A stretch of 45,176 nt of DNA from Candidatus Poribacteria bacterium (GTDB lineage: Bacteria > Poribacteria > WGA-4E > WGA-3G): NCBI GenBank assembly GCA_028824685.1, contig JAPPCZ010000049.1, forward strand, positions 1-45,176. Reading direction: 5' to 3'. Shown in pieces: positions 1-7,940 of the stretch (its first letter is position 1; every line of letters begins with the position of its first letter). The notes beneath the pieces were generated by a model. It saw only the letters and a program-made list of their open reading frames with translations. It was not told the origin of the DNA and made no database searches. A program made the translations under genes and the position numbers.

Positions 1-6
1 TAAACG

Positions 7-34
7 TTGTTATGATTTGCACAAAATTTACAAT
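7..34 (+). promoter_or_regulatory. possible promoter of the sdh operon
   Basis: TTGTTA at 7-12 and TACAAT at 29-34 are separated by 16 bases and lie about 38 bases before the sdhC start. Both hexamers deviate from the sigma-70 consensus and the window begins here, so an upstream promoter cannot be excluded. Confidence 0.35.
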
Positions 35-71
35 CATGGTATCCTGTTAGAAATTGAAGGGAAAATTGCCT

Positions 72-857
72 ATGGCACATCCAGAACTAACATTAGTTGA
101 AAATCGCCCTTTCCAAACCCAGCGTAAAGACACTTGGTGGGTACAACCTTTAGCGGTATTTATTGGATTAGGAGTCTTCGTAGTTTACGCAACGTTTCGG
201 GTTTTTTGGGGGGAACATTACCTTCATGATCCCTACTTGTCCCCTTTTTACTCACCATTACTTTTTAGTTCAGATGGTTCACATAGTTGGTTAGGAGTAA
301 TGCCAGAATGGATGCCACCATTCATTACACCAGCTGTTCTTATTTTGTGGGCCCCACTCGGATTCCGCTTTACGTGCTACTACTATCGCGGGGCATATTA
401 CAAGGCGTTTTGGGCAGACCCACCTTCATGCTCAGTTTCAGAACCTCGCAAAGGCTATCGTGGTGAACATTCATTCCCATTGATTATTCAGAACATCCAT
501 AGATATTTTATGTACATTGCTATTATATTTATAGGAATTCTATCTTATGATGTATGGAAAGCACTCTGGTTTGAAGATGGAAAATTTGGTATTGGAATAG
601 GAACTATCATATTAGCGGGAAATGTAGTATTTTTAGGTGGGTATACCTTCGGGTGTCATTCTTTAAGGCATCTTGTTGGTGGCGTTGTTGATCTGTTATC
701 TAAAACACCAATACGTAGAAATATGTATAACTGTATCAGTTGCCTTAACAGCAAACACATGTTGTGGGCATGGATGAGTTTATGCTGGGTCGGTTTTTCT
801 GATCTCTATGTTTTTATCGCTTCTGTCTATGACTTTAAAGATTGGATTACGTTTTAA
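72..857 (+). CDS. sdhC: succinate dehydrogenase membrane anchor subunit (Sdh1-type)
   Basis: Integral membrane protein of 261 residues with about five hydrophobic segments (roughly residues 22-47, 80-105, 144-165, 172-200 and 229-255). It should anchor the flavoprotein and Fe-S subunits encoded immediately downstream and pass electrons to quinone. Length and gene order match the mycobacterial Sdh1 anchor (Rv0249c type) rather than the short SdhC/SdhD pair. Conserved-looking Cys/His positions include FTCYYYRG, PPSCSV, GCHSLRHLVGG and NCISCLNSKH. In mycobacterial Sdh1 the membrane part has been reported to carry a Rieske-type cluster, so these residues deserve attention. ATG 72 is preferred over ATG 54 because AAGGGA lies at a good distance before it. 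I infer the subunit identity mainly from context and length. Confidence 0.8.
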   Translation: MAHPELTLVENRPFQTQRKDTWWVQPLAVFIGLGVFVVYATFRVFWGEHYLHDPYLSPFYSPLLFSSDGSHSWLGVMPEWMPPFITPAVLILWAPLGFRFTCYYYRGAYYKAFWADPPSCSVSEPRKGYRGEHSFPLIIQNIHRYFMYIAIIFIGILSYDVWKALWFEDGKFGIGIGTIILAGNVVFLGGYTFGCHSLRHLVGGVVDLLSKTPIRRNMYNCISCLNSKHMLWAWMSLCWVGFSDLYVFIASVYDFKDWITF

Positions 858-884
858 GAATGTTTTTTGAGAGGAAATTTTAGC

Positions 885-2702
885 TTGGCATCTTACGAAA
901 CTTTTGACTACGACGTTCTAATAATCGGAGCTGGAGGCGCGGGGTTACGCGCTGCGATTGAAGCATCAACAAGCGATCTAAAAGTTGGATTGGTTTGTAA
1001 ATCTTTGCTTGGAAAAGCACACACTGTGATGGCGGAAGGCGGTGTCGCTGCCGCATTAGCAAATGTAGATGAAAGAGATAGTTGGCGTGTACACTTTGCA
1101 GACACAATGCGTGGTGGGCAATATCTTTCTAACGCTCGGATGGCAGAACTGCATGCAAAAGAATCTCCTGACCGCGTGCGTGAACTTGAAGCATGGGGCG
1201 CACTCTTTGATCGCACACAAGACGGAAGTATTTTACAACGAAACTTTGGAGGACATCAATATCCACGACTCGCTCATGTTGGTGACCGAACCGGTTTGGA
1301 GATGATACGTGCCTTGCAGGACCATGGTATTCACCAAGGCATTGAAGTGCACATGGAGAATACCATCACAACACTCCTTAAAACAGGTGATAGAGTCTCA
1401 GGCGCTTTTGGCTATGAACGCGAAAAAGGACGCTTCAAAATATTTTCTGCGAAAGCAGTTGTCTTGGCAACAGGTGGAGTCGGAAAAGCATACAAAATTA
1501 CGAGCAATAGTTGGGAATATACTGGCGATGGACATTCTCTTGCATACCATGCAGGTGCTGAACTGATTGATATGGAATTTGTCCAATTTCATCCGACAGG
1601 TATGGTTTGGCCCCCCAGTGTGAGAGGTATCTTAGTTACCGAAGGCGTTCGAGGTGAAGGCGGTATCCTCAAAAATAGTGAAGGCAATCGCTTCATGTTT
1701 GACGATATTCCAGAACTCTATGTAAATCAAACCGCAGATAACCCCGAAGAAGGGTGGCTTTATACACAAGGTGACCGTGAAGCGCGAAGACCCCCAGAAT
1801 TGTTGACTCGCGATCATGTTGCACGCTGTATCGTCCGGGAAGTTCACGAAGGTAGAGGTAGCCCACACGGTGGTGTGTTCTTAGACATTGCGTGGATCAA
1901 AGAGAAAATTTCAAATGCTCCCGAACATATCCGCAGAAAACTACCGAGCATGTATCACCAATTCAAAGAACTCGCTGACATTGACATTACAGAAGAACCG
2001 ATGGAGGTTGGTCCAACGACACACTATATTATGGGCGGTATTCGTGTAGATGCAGACTCGCAAATGACGTGTGTGCCGGGACTCTTCGCAGCGGGTGAAT
2101 GTGCAGCGGGTTTACACGGTGCGAACCGTCTCGGTGGCAACTCTTTATCTGACCTACTTGTTTTTGGAAAACGAGCAGGTGAATACGCCGCACAATTTGC
2201 TACCGAAAACGGGAACGTTCCACTTGAGGAAGGGGCAATTGATGAAATTGCGCAGCATGTGCTTAAACCTTTTGATAATCCAGAAGATGGTGATAACCCC
2301 TACGAAATCCAAGCACAACTTCAAGAAAAGATGCAGGAATTAGTAGGTATCGCGCGTAGCCAAGAAAGCCTTACCCAAGCTTTGGAAGAAATCCAGAGTT
2401 TGCGCGAAAAAGCGGACAACGTTCATGCTATCGGTAACCGAGAATATAATGCGGGATGGCACACTGCCCTTGACCTTGACTGTCTACTCACAGTTTCTGA
2501 GGCGATTGCCCTTGCAGCACTTGAACGCAGAGCAAGCATCGGCGCACATTCACGTGATGATTTTCCTGAAAAAGAAGAACCGGGAGCCGGAAAATATAAC
2601 ACTATTCTCCAAAAAGCGGATGATGGCACAATGGCTATTCGACGTGAATCTGTCCCTGAATTGACTGAAGAGTACCAGCAAATTATAGAGGAAATCGGAT
2701 AA
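885..2702 (+). CDS. sdhA: succinate dehydrogenase/fumarate reductase flavoprotein subunit
   Basis: Catalytic FAD subunit that oxidises succinate to fumarate (or the reverse) on the cytoplasmic face of the membrane. The N-terminus has the dinucleotide-binding motif GAGGAGLRAA. The covalent-FAD histidine lies in KAHTVMAEGG. The substrate/FAD region includes FVQFHPTG, GGIRVDADS and the C-terminal HGANRLGGNSLSDLLVFGKRAG block. About 605 residues is typical for the family. The start is probably TTG 885, preceded by GAGAGGAAA with 8 bases of spacing; TTG 867 in the same frame lies inside that ribosome-binding site. The gene follows sdhC by 27 bases and precedes sdhB by 25, so the three form one operon. 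All expected motifs are present. Confidence 0.95.
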   Translation: MASYETFDYDVLIIGAGGAGLRAAIEASTSDLKVGLVCKSLLGKAHTVMAEGGVAAALANVDERDSWRVHFADTMRGGQYLSNARMAELHAKESPDRVRELEAWGALFDRTQDGSILQRNFGGHQYPRLAHVGDRTGLEMIRALQDHGIHQGIEVHMENTITTLLKTGDRVSGAFGYEREKGRFKIFSAKAVVLATGGVGKAYKITSNSWEYTGDGHSLAYHAGAELIDMEFVQFHPTGMVWPPSVRGILVTEGVRGEGGILKNSEGNRFMFDDIPELYVNQTADNPEEGWLYTQGDREARRPPELLTRDHVARCIVREVHEGRGSPHGGVFLDIAWIKEKISNAPEHIRRKLPSMYHQFKELADIDITEEPMEVGPTTHYIMGGIRVDADSQMTCVPGLFAAGECAAGLHGANRLGGNSLSDLLVFGKRAGEYAAQFATENGNVPLEEGAIDEIAQHVLKPFDNPEDGDNPYEIQAQLQEKMQELVGIARSQESLTQALEEIQSLREKADNVHAIGNREYNAGWHTALDLDCLLTVSEAIALAALERRASIGAHSRDDFPEKEEPGAGKYNTILQKADDGTMAIRRESVPELTEEYQQIIEEIG

Positions 2703-2727
2703 CACGATACACTGGAAGGACTTGAAA

Positions 2728-3468
2728 ATGGCTAAAGCAACTTTTAGAATCTGGCGCGGTGATGTAAACGAAGCACAATTCGTTGATTACGAAACAGAAG
2801 TCTCCGAGGGGATGGTCGTTTTAGATGCTGTTCACCGTATTCAAGCAGATCAGGCAAACGATCTTGCTGTGCGATGGAACTGCAAGGCTGGCAAATGCGG
2901 GTCATGTTCTGCAGAAGTTAACGGGAACCCGAAATTAATGTGCATGACGCGCCTCAACGATCTACCACTTGATCAACCCGTAACCGTTGAACCGATGCGT
3001 GCATTTCCGATCATAAAAGACCTTGTAACAGATGTGTCGTGGAACTTTAAAGTTAAAGAGAAAATGAAACCTTTCACGCCACGACCACCTGATGCAGAAG
3101 ATGGCACATGGCGGATGGAACAAGAGGATATTGATCATGTCCAAGAGTTCCGAAAATGTATTGAATGTTTTCTCTGTCAAGATGTCTGCCACGTCTTGCG
3201 TGAGCATGATCTTCACGACGAATTCATTGGACCTCGGTTCTTCGTCTACGCAGCGTCTTTAGAGATGCATCCTATTGATACTGAAAATCGGTTGGAAGAA
3301 TTGAAAGATTCTGACGGTATCGGGTACTGTAACATCACTAAATGCTGTACGAAAGTTTGCCCGGAGCATATTACGATTACAGACAATGCTATCATTCCGC
3401 TTAAAGAACGAGTTGTTGATCAGTTTTATGACCCAATCAAAAAACTCTTCCGCATTTTTAAGGGATAA
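2728..3468 (+). CDS. sdhB: succinate dehydrogenase iron-sulfur subunit
   Basis: Electron-transfer subunit linking SdhA to the membrane anchor. Three cluster motifs appear in the usual order: CKAGKCGSCSAE plus a later Cys (CM) for the 2Fe-2S cluster, CIECFLCQDVC for the 4Fe-4S cluster, and CNITKCCTKVCPEH for the 3Fe-4S cluster. The 246-residue length fits the family and equals the mycobacterial Sdh1 Fe-S subunit closely. ATG 2728 is chosen because GGAAGGA (2714-2720) lies 7 bases upstream; TTG 2722 would leave almost no spacing. It is the last gene of the operon. Confidence 0.95.
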   Translation: MAKATFRIWRGDVNEAQFVDYETEVSEGMVVLDAVHRIQADQANDLAVRWNCKAGKCGSCSAEVNGNPKLMCMTRLNDLPLDQPVTVEPMRAFPIIKDLVTDVSWNFKVKEKMKPFTPRPPDAEDGTWRMEQEDIDHVQEFRKCIECFLCQDVCHVLREHDLHDEFIGPRFFVYAASLEMHPIDTENRLEELKDSDGIGYCNITKCCTKVCPEHITITDNAIIPLKERVVDQFYDPIKKLFRIFKG

Positions 3469-3508
3469 GCAGGCTGTTTGATTTTCTAATAGATTACCTA
3501 AAAATAAA

Positions 3509-3537
3509 TTGACTTTCATAAAAATTTGTGATACGCT
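3509..3537 (+). promoter_or_regulatory. sigma-70-type promoter for the DUF4258/YgiT-like pair
   Basis: TTGACT at 3509-3514 and TACGCT at 3532-3537 are separated by exactly 17 bases and lie about 35 bases before the first gene of the pair. This gives the pair its own promoter, separate from sdhCAB. Confidence 0.55.
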
Positions 3538-3571
3538 TTACTTGCCTTGACGTAACCACCATAATTGTGTG

Positions 3572-3886
3572 ATGAGTCTTCTTGATGGAATTCGAACCAA
3601 AATCGAAAATTGGCAATTTGAACTTTCGCGACACGCTGCTAACCAAAGTATTATAAGACATATCACAATACAAGAGGTCCGTGAAGCAATTGAAAACTGT
3701 GAGATGCTTGAAGATTATCCAGAGGACAAGTACGGACCAAGTTGCCTGATTTTTGGGTTTACGAAATCCAACCGGCCACTTCATATTCAGTGTAGTTATC
3801 CATCACGATCTTTGATCAAAATTATTACTTTGTACGAACCCAATCCATCAAAATGGATTGATTTTAAAATAAGGAGAAAAAATTGA
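3572..3886 (+). CDS. DUF4258-like small protein, putative toxin of a TA pair
   Basis: Small basic protein of about 104 residues. The segment with residues SRHAANQSI..HITIQEVREAI.NCE..EDYPEDKYGPSCLIFG resembles the DUF4258 family, which is often encoded beside a YgiT/MqsA-like antitoxin and may have a RelE/HicA-like small-toxin role. The later part (PLHIQCSYPSRSLIKIITLYEPNPSKW) is the typical C-terminal beta strand region ending in a P.KW motif. Start is ATG 3572 (GTG 3569 is also possible); no good ribosome-binding site is visible. Its stop overlaps the next start, so the two are translationally coupled. Toxin activity is inferred from family and pairing only. Confidence 0.65.
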   Translation: MSLLDGIRTKIENWQFELSRHAANQSIIRHITIQEVREAIENCEMLEDYPEDKYGPSCLIFGFTKSNRPLHIQCSYPSRSLIKIITLYEPNPSKWIDFKIRRKN

Positions 3887-4113
3887 AAGACAAAGTAGAC
3901 TGGGATGAAATCCTAATTGATCAGAAGGTCACGTACACGCTTGAAATGGATGGAAAGTTGTTTATAATTGAAAATGTACCTGCCCGTGTTAACGTTGAAA
4001 CTGGAGAACAATTTTTCTCACCAAAAACTGTTGACCGTTTACAACAAATTGTGTGGAATCAGCAGCAACCCGTCCGAACTGTCACGTTGCCTGTATATGA
4101 GTATACAAATTAA
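3883..4113 (+). CDS. YgiT-like protein lacking the zinc-finger cysteines, putative antitoxin
   Basis: A 76-residue protein whose middle (IENVPARVNVETGEQFFSPKTVDRL) matches the N-terminal part of YgiT-type proteins, where VPA.VC..CGE is followed by ..ETV..L. The Cys pair that binds zinc in that family is missing; V, N and T stand near those positions. The start is TTG 3883, overlapping the TGA of the upstream gene, and is supported by AAGGAG at 3871-3876 with 6 bases of spacing. Partner and order (toxin first) are as in MqsR/MqsA-like systems. No DNA-binding HTH domain is present, so autoregulation by this protein is doubtful. Confidence 0.6.
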   Translation: MKDKVDWDEILIDQKVTYTLEMDGKLFIIENVPARVNVETGEQFFSPKTVDRLQQIVWNQQQPVRTVTLPVYEYTN

Positions 4114-4154
4114 CATAACTATAATTTTTTGACCTATCCCGGAGACATTAAATA

Positions 4155-5288
4155 ATGGCAAGTAAAAACGATATATTAAGAGTTGGTGTGATTGGACCTG
4201 GCGGTGCTGGACGAGGCAACACAATGGGATTTGCAACACGTCCCGATTGCCAAGTCGTCGCTGCTGCAGATGCCCATGAGGGAAGTTTAGACGCTTTAGA
4301 AAATGCGCTTAAAGAACGGGTTGAAGATTATAAACCCAATAGTCTCAAACGTTATCTCGGTGAACACGAATATCTTGAGATGCTCAACCATGAAGACCTT
4401 GACATCGTTGGAGTTTTCTCACCACATTCTTTGCATGATATTCATGTGAAATATGCCCTGCGTGCTGGCTGTCATGTCATCGTTGAAAAACCGATGGCAA
4501 ATATTGTTGGCGATGCGATTGCCATAACTAAAATTGCTATTGGCAGCGGGTTACACCTCGTCGGAGGTTATCAACGCCACTATGAAGATACCTACATTAC
4601 TGGTAGACGCGCCATTGCTGAAGGTCTCATCGGTAACCTAACAAAGTTTGAGGTATACATGGCACAACGTTGGGGTGCTGGCGGATGGCGTGGCGATCCT
4701 CGATTTTCTGGTGGTGGGCAACCGAACGACTCAGGTAGCCATTTACAAGATATTTTCCTTTGGATGACTAACGGCTTACCCGCTGAAGTTTACGGCACAA
4801 CCGACATGAAATTTGAAGACGATGAAGGAAATCTTGTGCCGAAGTTCGTTGAGATTAATTCTTACTCTGACGTAAAACTTGACAACGGTGCCGAAGGAAC
4901 AATCACTATTCTCGGAAACACACGTGTAGGTTTTGAAGAATGGGTCATCCTTGAAGGTGATGAAGGCACTATTGAAATTAAAGGTGGCATTCGTTTCATT
5001 CCTAAAGGAGGCGAACCTGAACCACTTTCATACCCCCGTCCCGAAGGATATCCTCGTAGTAAAGTTGATCAACTTGTCGGTCTTGTGAAAGGCGACTATG
5101 ACGCAAATTACACCTCCGGTATTAATGGCGTACGAACCAGTTGGTTAACAAACTCTATTCTTGAAGCTGGCAAAGGCCCCGCTGAAAAGAACAGAGTTGA
5201 TTGCGACAACCTTATCGAAAAAGAGGGACATAGTCGTCAGGGTGTTTTAGACCTAATTGACCAATGCGCGTCGAAACAGATGTATTAG
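4155..5288 (+). CDS. Gfo/Idh/MocA family NAD(P)-dependent oxidoreductase
   Basis: Cytoplasmic oxidoreductase of 377 residues. The N-terminal Rossmann fold has VGVIGPGGAGRG as nucleotide-binding loop and the family signature VEKPMA near residue 115. The C-terminal domain includes GGGQPNDSGSHLQDIFLWM, which corresponds to the conserved D.G.H..D substrate-binding region. Members act on sugars, inositols or similar polyols; the substrate cannot be read from the sequence. The ribosome-binding site GGAGA lies a few bases before ATG 4155. It stands between the small gene pair and the TPR gene with 41 and about 97 bases of spacing, and no functional partner is adjacent. Confidence 0.85.
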   Translation: MASKNDILRVGVIGPGGAGRGNTMGFATRPDCQVVAAADAHEGSLDALENALKERVEDYKPNSLKRYLGEHEYLEMLNHEDLDIVGVFSPHSLHDIHVKYALRAGCHVIVEKPMANIVGDAIAITKIAIGSGLHLVGGYQRHYEDTYITGRRAIAEGLIGNLTKFEVYMAQRWGAGGWRGDPRFSGGGQPNDSGSHLQDIFLWMTNGLPAEVYGTTDMKFEDDEGNLVPKFVEINSYSDVKLDNGAEGTITILGNTRVGFEEWVILEGDEGTIEIKGGIRFIPKGGEPEPLSYPRPEGYPRSKVDQLVGLVKGDYDANYTSGINGVRTSWLTNSILEAGKGPAEKNRVDCDNLIEKEGHSRQGVLDLIDQCASKQMY

Positions 5289-5385
5289 TCCAGAAATAGT
5301 TCATTTTATTCCAAAGCATATTCATCCAGTTTTGTGACTTAGATACTAAATGTCCTATTCATTACGTATTAGTAAGGAGAAAAAC

Positions 5386-7320
5386 ATGAAATTTATCAAC
5401 TGCTGCCTGCTTACTACTTTTATCCTTGGAACAGTAGTGCAAATCGGTTGTTTATCTGGTGGCGCAATGGGTGCCGCAGATAAATTAGTTGAAGCGAAAG
5501 ATTACCGTGGGGCAATAGAAGTTTACCAAAGTGTCGTTGATTCCAAACCTGGCACTACTGATGCCCGTAAAGCACAACTTGCCATTGGTAAACTCTACAT
5601 TGAGAATATGAATCAACCGGCACAAGGTGTTAAGGCTTACGAAACAATCATCGCTGAAGCTCCTGAAAGTGATGAATCTGCAGAGGCACACTATCGTCTT
5701 GGAATGCACTACTTTCGTCAAAAGGATTTTGACGCAGCACAAACACAATTTGATCTGATTGTTAACCAATTCCCACATTTGGAATTGAGTCACGATGCTC
5801 ACCTAATGTTAGCAAAAAGTTTTGAAGAAGGTCAAAAGTTTGAACAAGCTGTGGAAGCTTTTGATAGTTTCGCAAATCGTAACCCGCAAAGTGACCGAGC
5901 GGCACAAGCCCTCCTCAATAAAGCACGAATACAACGCGAATTGATTAAAGATGATGATGAGGCAAAACGCACCCTTCAATATACTGTCAAAAAATATGGT
6001 CGTATTGATGGGGCACAATCGCACATTGAAAAAGCAAAAGAAGAATTAACCGAACTCAAAGCTCCCATTCCTAAACCCGAAAACCCTGAAGACACACAGA
6101 TTGGTCGGGCGCTGGCAAGGCAACAAGCACGGCGTGAACGCGATAGACCTCGTGGTGTTGAAAAAAGTCCGATCATAAAATCTGACGTTGTTTTACAAGA
6201 CTCCGGTTTTGGCATTACAGCAGATGAAGTTATGAGAGACTTTGGCGGACAAACTGCTATCGCCGGGGATGAACAAGGCAGCTATCATGATGCAGAACTG
6301 ATGATCGCAGGTTTCCTTTACGGTGATGAAAACTACCGTGATGCGGGCGCATTGTACTTTGATGCAATCGCACGCGCAGAAGCAGAGAGGGCAAAAATTG
6401 ATCCTTATAGTTACTTACGCCTCTCAATTTGTTACCGAAAACTTGGAATGCACCAAAAAGCTGCAGAGGTTCTCAAAAAAGCTGCAAGCAAAGATAGCAA
6501 AGTGATTGAGGCGATAATCAGTACTGGACGAAATCAATATACTAATGAAGAGTACGAGAAAGCACTTGAAACATTCAACTCAATTGTAGGTTTAAATCGC
6601 AATAAAGATGCAGAGATATATTGGTTTATCGGCAAAACATATCAGAAACTTGGGGATCACAAAAAAGAGCGAGATGCTTTTGAACAGGCGGTGGCCAAAA
6701 ACCCTGAAGATACTGATGCTTTGCAAAGTCTTGCAGAAGTACTCCACTATCGTTTGAATGATAGAAAAACCGCCGCGATTTTCCAAGACCTTGTTGAGCA
6801 GAAGCGGGATTCATTTATTACGATGAAAACCTTGGGAGACGTATGCTACAAACACGGAGAATTTAATAAAGCACAGATTAAGTATAAAGCTGCTGCGAGA
6901 ACAGCAAAACGTCTTCTGGAAAAATCAGAAAGTCCGGCAGAAAAAAAGATTCTGACACACCAATACAATTACGGAACTATTCTTGCTGCGCTTTCAATCT
7001 TCAAGCAGGGCAGAGAAACGGATGCACAAACCTTGATTGATACTTTGGCAGGAGAATATCCTGAGCACCCTTTGCTTCTATACGCAAAAGGTGAAATTGC
7101 CTTACTCAAAGGTGACGAAAAAGTAGCGGTTGATGCTTTCAAAGAATCTATAGAAAAAGACCCGCGCTTAGATATACCTGTTATAGCACTTGGGGATTAC
7201 TACGTTTCTAAAGGATACAATGATGAGGCGATCGCGCTCTGGGAAAACTACTTGGAAAAAGACAGGTACAATGCTAAAGTGATCCGCAGGCTAAAACCTT
7301 TAAAGGCGAATGACGAGTAA
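5386..7320 (+). CDS. exported TPR-repeat protein, possibly a lipoprotein
   Basis: Protein of about 644 residues. The N-terminus (MKFINCCLLTTFILGTVV) is a signal peptide followed by QIGC, which could be a weak lipobox; the residue at -3 is Q rather than L, so cleavage by signal peptidase I near GAMGAA is an alternative. The first half has YbgF/BamD-like TPRs (SDESAEAHYRLGMHYFRQKDFDAAQTQFD). A charged low-complexity linker (ARQQARRERDRPRG) follows near residue 255. The second half has more TPRs up to the C-terminus (DAEIYWFIGKTYQKLGDHKKE). ATG 5386 is chosen because AAGGAGA lies 5 bases before it and the signal peptide starts there. It probably acts as a periplasmic scaffold; no enzyme domain is seen. 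Confidence 0.75.
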   Translation: MKFINCCLLTTFILGTVVQIGCLSGGAMGAADKLVEAKDYRGAIEVYQSVVDSKPGTTDARKAQLAIGKLYIENMNQPAQGVKAYETIIAEAPESDESAEAHYRLGMHYFRQKDFDAAQTQFDLIVNQFPHLELSHDAHLMLAKSFEEGQKFEQAVEAFDSFANRNPQSDRAAQALLNKARIQRELIKDDDEAKRTLQYTVKKYGRIDGAQSHIEKAKEELTELKAPIPKPENPEDTQIGRALARQQARRERDRPRGVEKSPIIKSDVVLQDSGFGITADEVMRDFGGQTAIAGDEQGSYHDAELMIAGFLYGDENYRDAGALYFDAIARAEAERAKIDPYSYLRLSICYRKLGMHQKAAEVLKKAASKDSKVIEAIISTGRNQYTNEEYEKALETFNSIVGLNRNKDAEIYWFIGKTYQKLGDHKKERDAFEQAVAKNPEDTDALQSLAEVLHYRLNDRKTAAIFQDLVEQKRDSFITMKTLGDVCYKHGEFNKAQIKYKAAARTAKRLLEKSESPAEKKILTHQYNYGTILAALSIFKQGRETDAQTLIDTLAGEYPEHPLLLYAKGEIALLKGDEKVAVDAFKESIEKDPRLDIPVIALGDYYVSKGYNDEAIALWENYLEKDRYNAKVIRRLKPLKANDE

Positions 7321-7365
7321 AAAAAGTTTCGTTTATTACTATGAAAACGAAAACCTGCAACGAAA

Positions 7366-7416
7366 ACACCTTTTCCTATGTTAAGTACGCTTAAAACGTA
7401 CTTAACATAGGGGTGT
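7366..7416. repeat. long perfect hairpin downstream of the TPR gene
   Basis: CCTATGTTAAGTACG (7375-7389) and CGTACTTAACATAGG (7397-7411) form a perfect 15-bp stem with a 7-base loop. ACACC (7366-7370) and GGTGT (7412-7416) extend it after a one-sided TTTT bulge. It may end the upstream transcript, but no T tract follows on the plus strand, so it is not a typical intrinsic terminator. Confidence 0.6.
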
Positions 7417-7478
7417 AACATATTACATCATAGTTCTGTCCAGATAATTTCCCTTTATACAACTTTTTTCAGAAAAAC

Positions 7479-7507
7479 TTGACGTTTAAAAGTTTATCAT
7501 GTATAAT
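7479..7507 (+). promoter_or_regulatory. strong sigma-70-type promoter of rho
   Basis: TTGACG (7479-7484), a 17-base spacer and a perfect TATAAT (7502-7507). Transcription should start near 7514, giving a leader of about 425 bases before the rho start codon. Confidence 0.8.
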
Positions 7508-7513
7508 ATACAT

Positions 7514-7940
7514 TGAGATGATTCAAAATCAATGGATCAAGCATTCGGTCCCAACACAAAAGGATGTCAAATTCCTGCCAACGCTTTCATACGGACCCCA
7601 AAAATAAACTAAATCTACATTTTGTCAGACAAGTACCCTCCAGAATGTATATTGGGTGCGATTGCTGGCTTTGTTACCCGCGGGACATGATAAAATTCGT
7701 GTTGCGACGTATAAAACGTTCTAATAATACATTTACTATTTAAATTCTATATTCACTCCGGCATCATAATCCGGTATATATTTATTTAGCCACTAAGATA
7801 GTTCTGCGGTATCTCGCAGATTCTGTCAGATTCACAAGTATTCACCTGATTCCGTTTTAACCATTCCACGCCGACTTAGCAGTGTCCGCGTCTCTAATAT
7901 GGTTAAAGCGAGATAGGTATTACTGAGGAGTATGAAAACT
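7514..7940 (+). promoter_or_regulatory. long untranslated leader of rho
   Basis: About 425 bases without a recognisable gene, between the promoter and rho. It contains small inverted repeats near the 5' end (CATTGA/TCAATG, and GGTCC/GGACC about 50 bases apart) and a 32-codon open frame from ATG 7645 to TAA that lacks a ribosome-binding site. rho is autoregulated by Rho-dependent attenuation in its leader in E. coli, so a similar control is plausible here. That function is inference. Confidence 0.45.

Noticed and set aside
7645..7743. Leader peptide gene in the rho leader
   Set aside because: The 32-codon frame has no ribosome-binding site and no sign of selection can be judged from one sequence; kept only as a remark.
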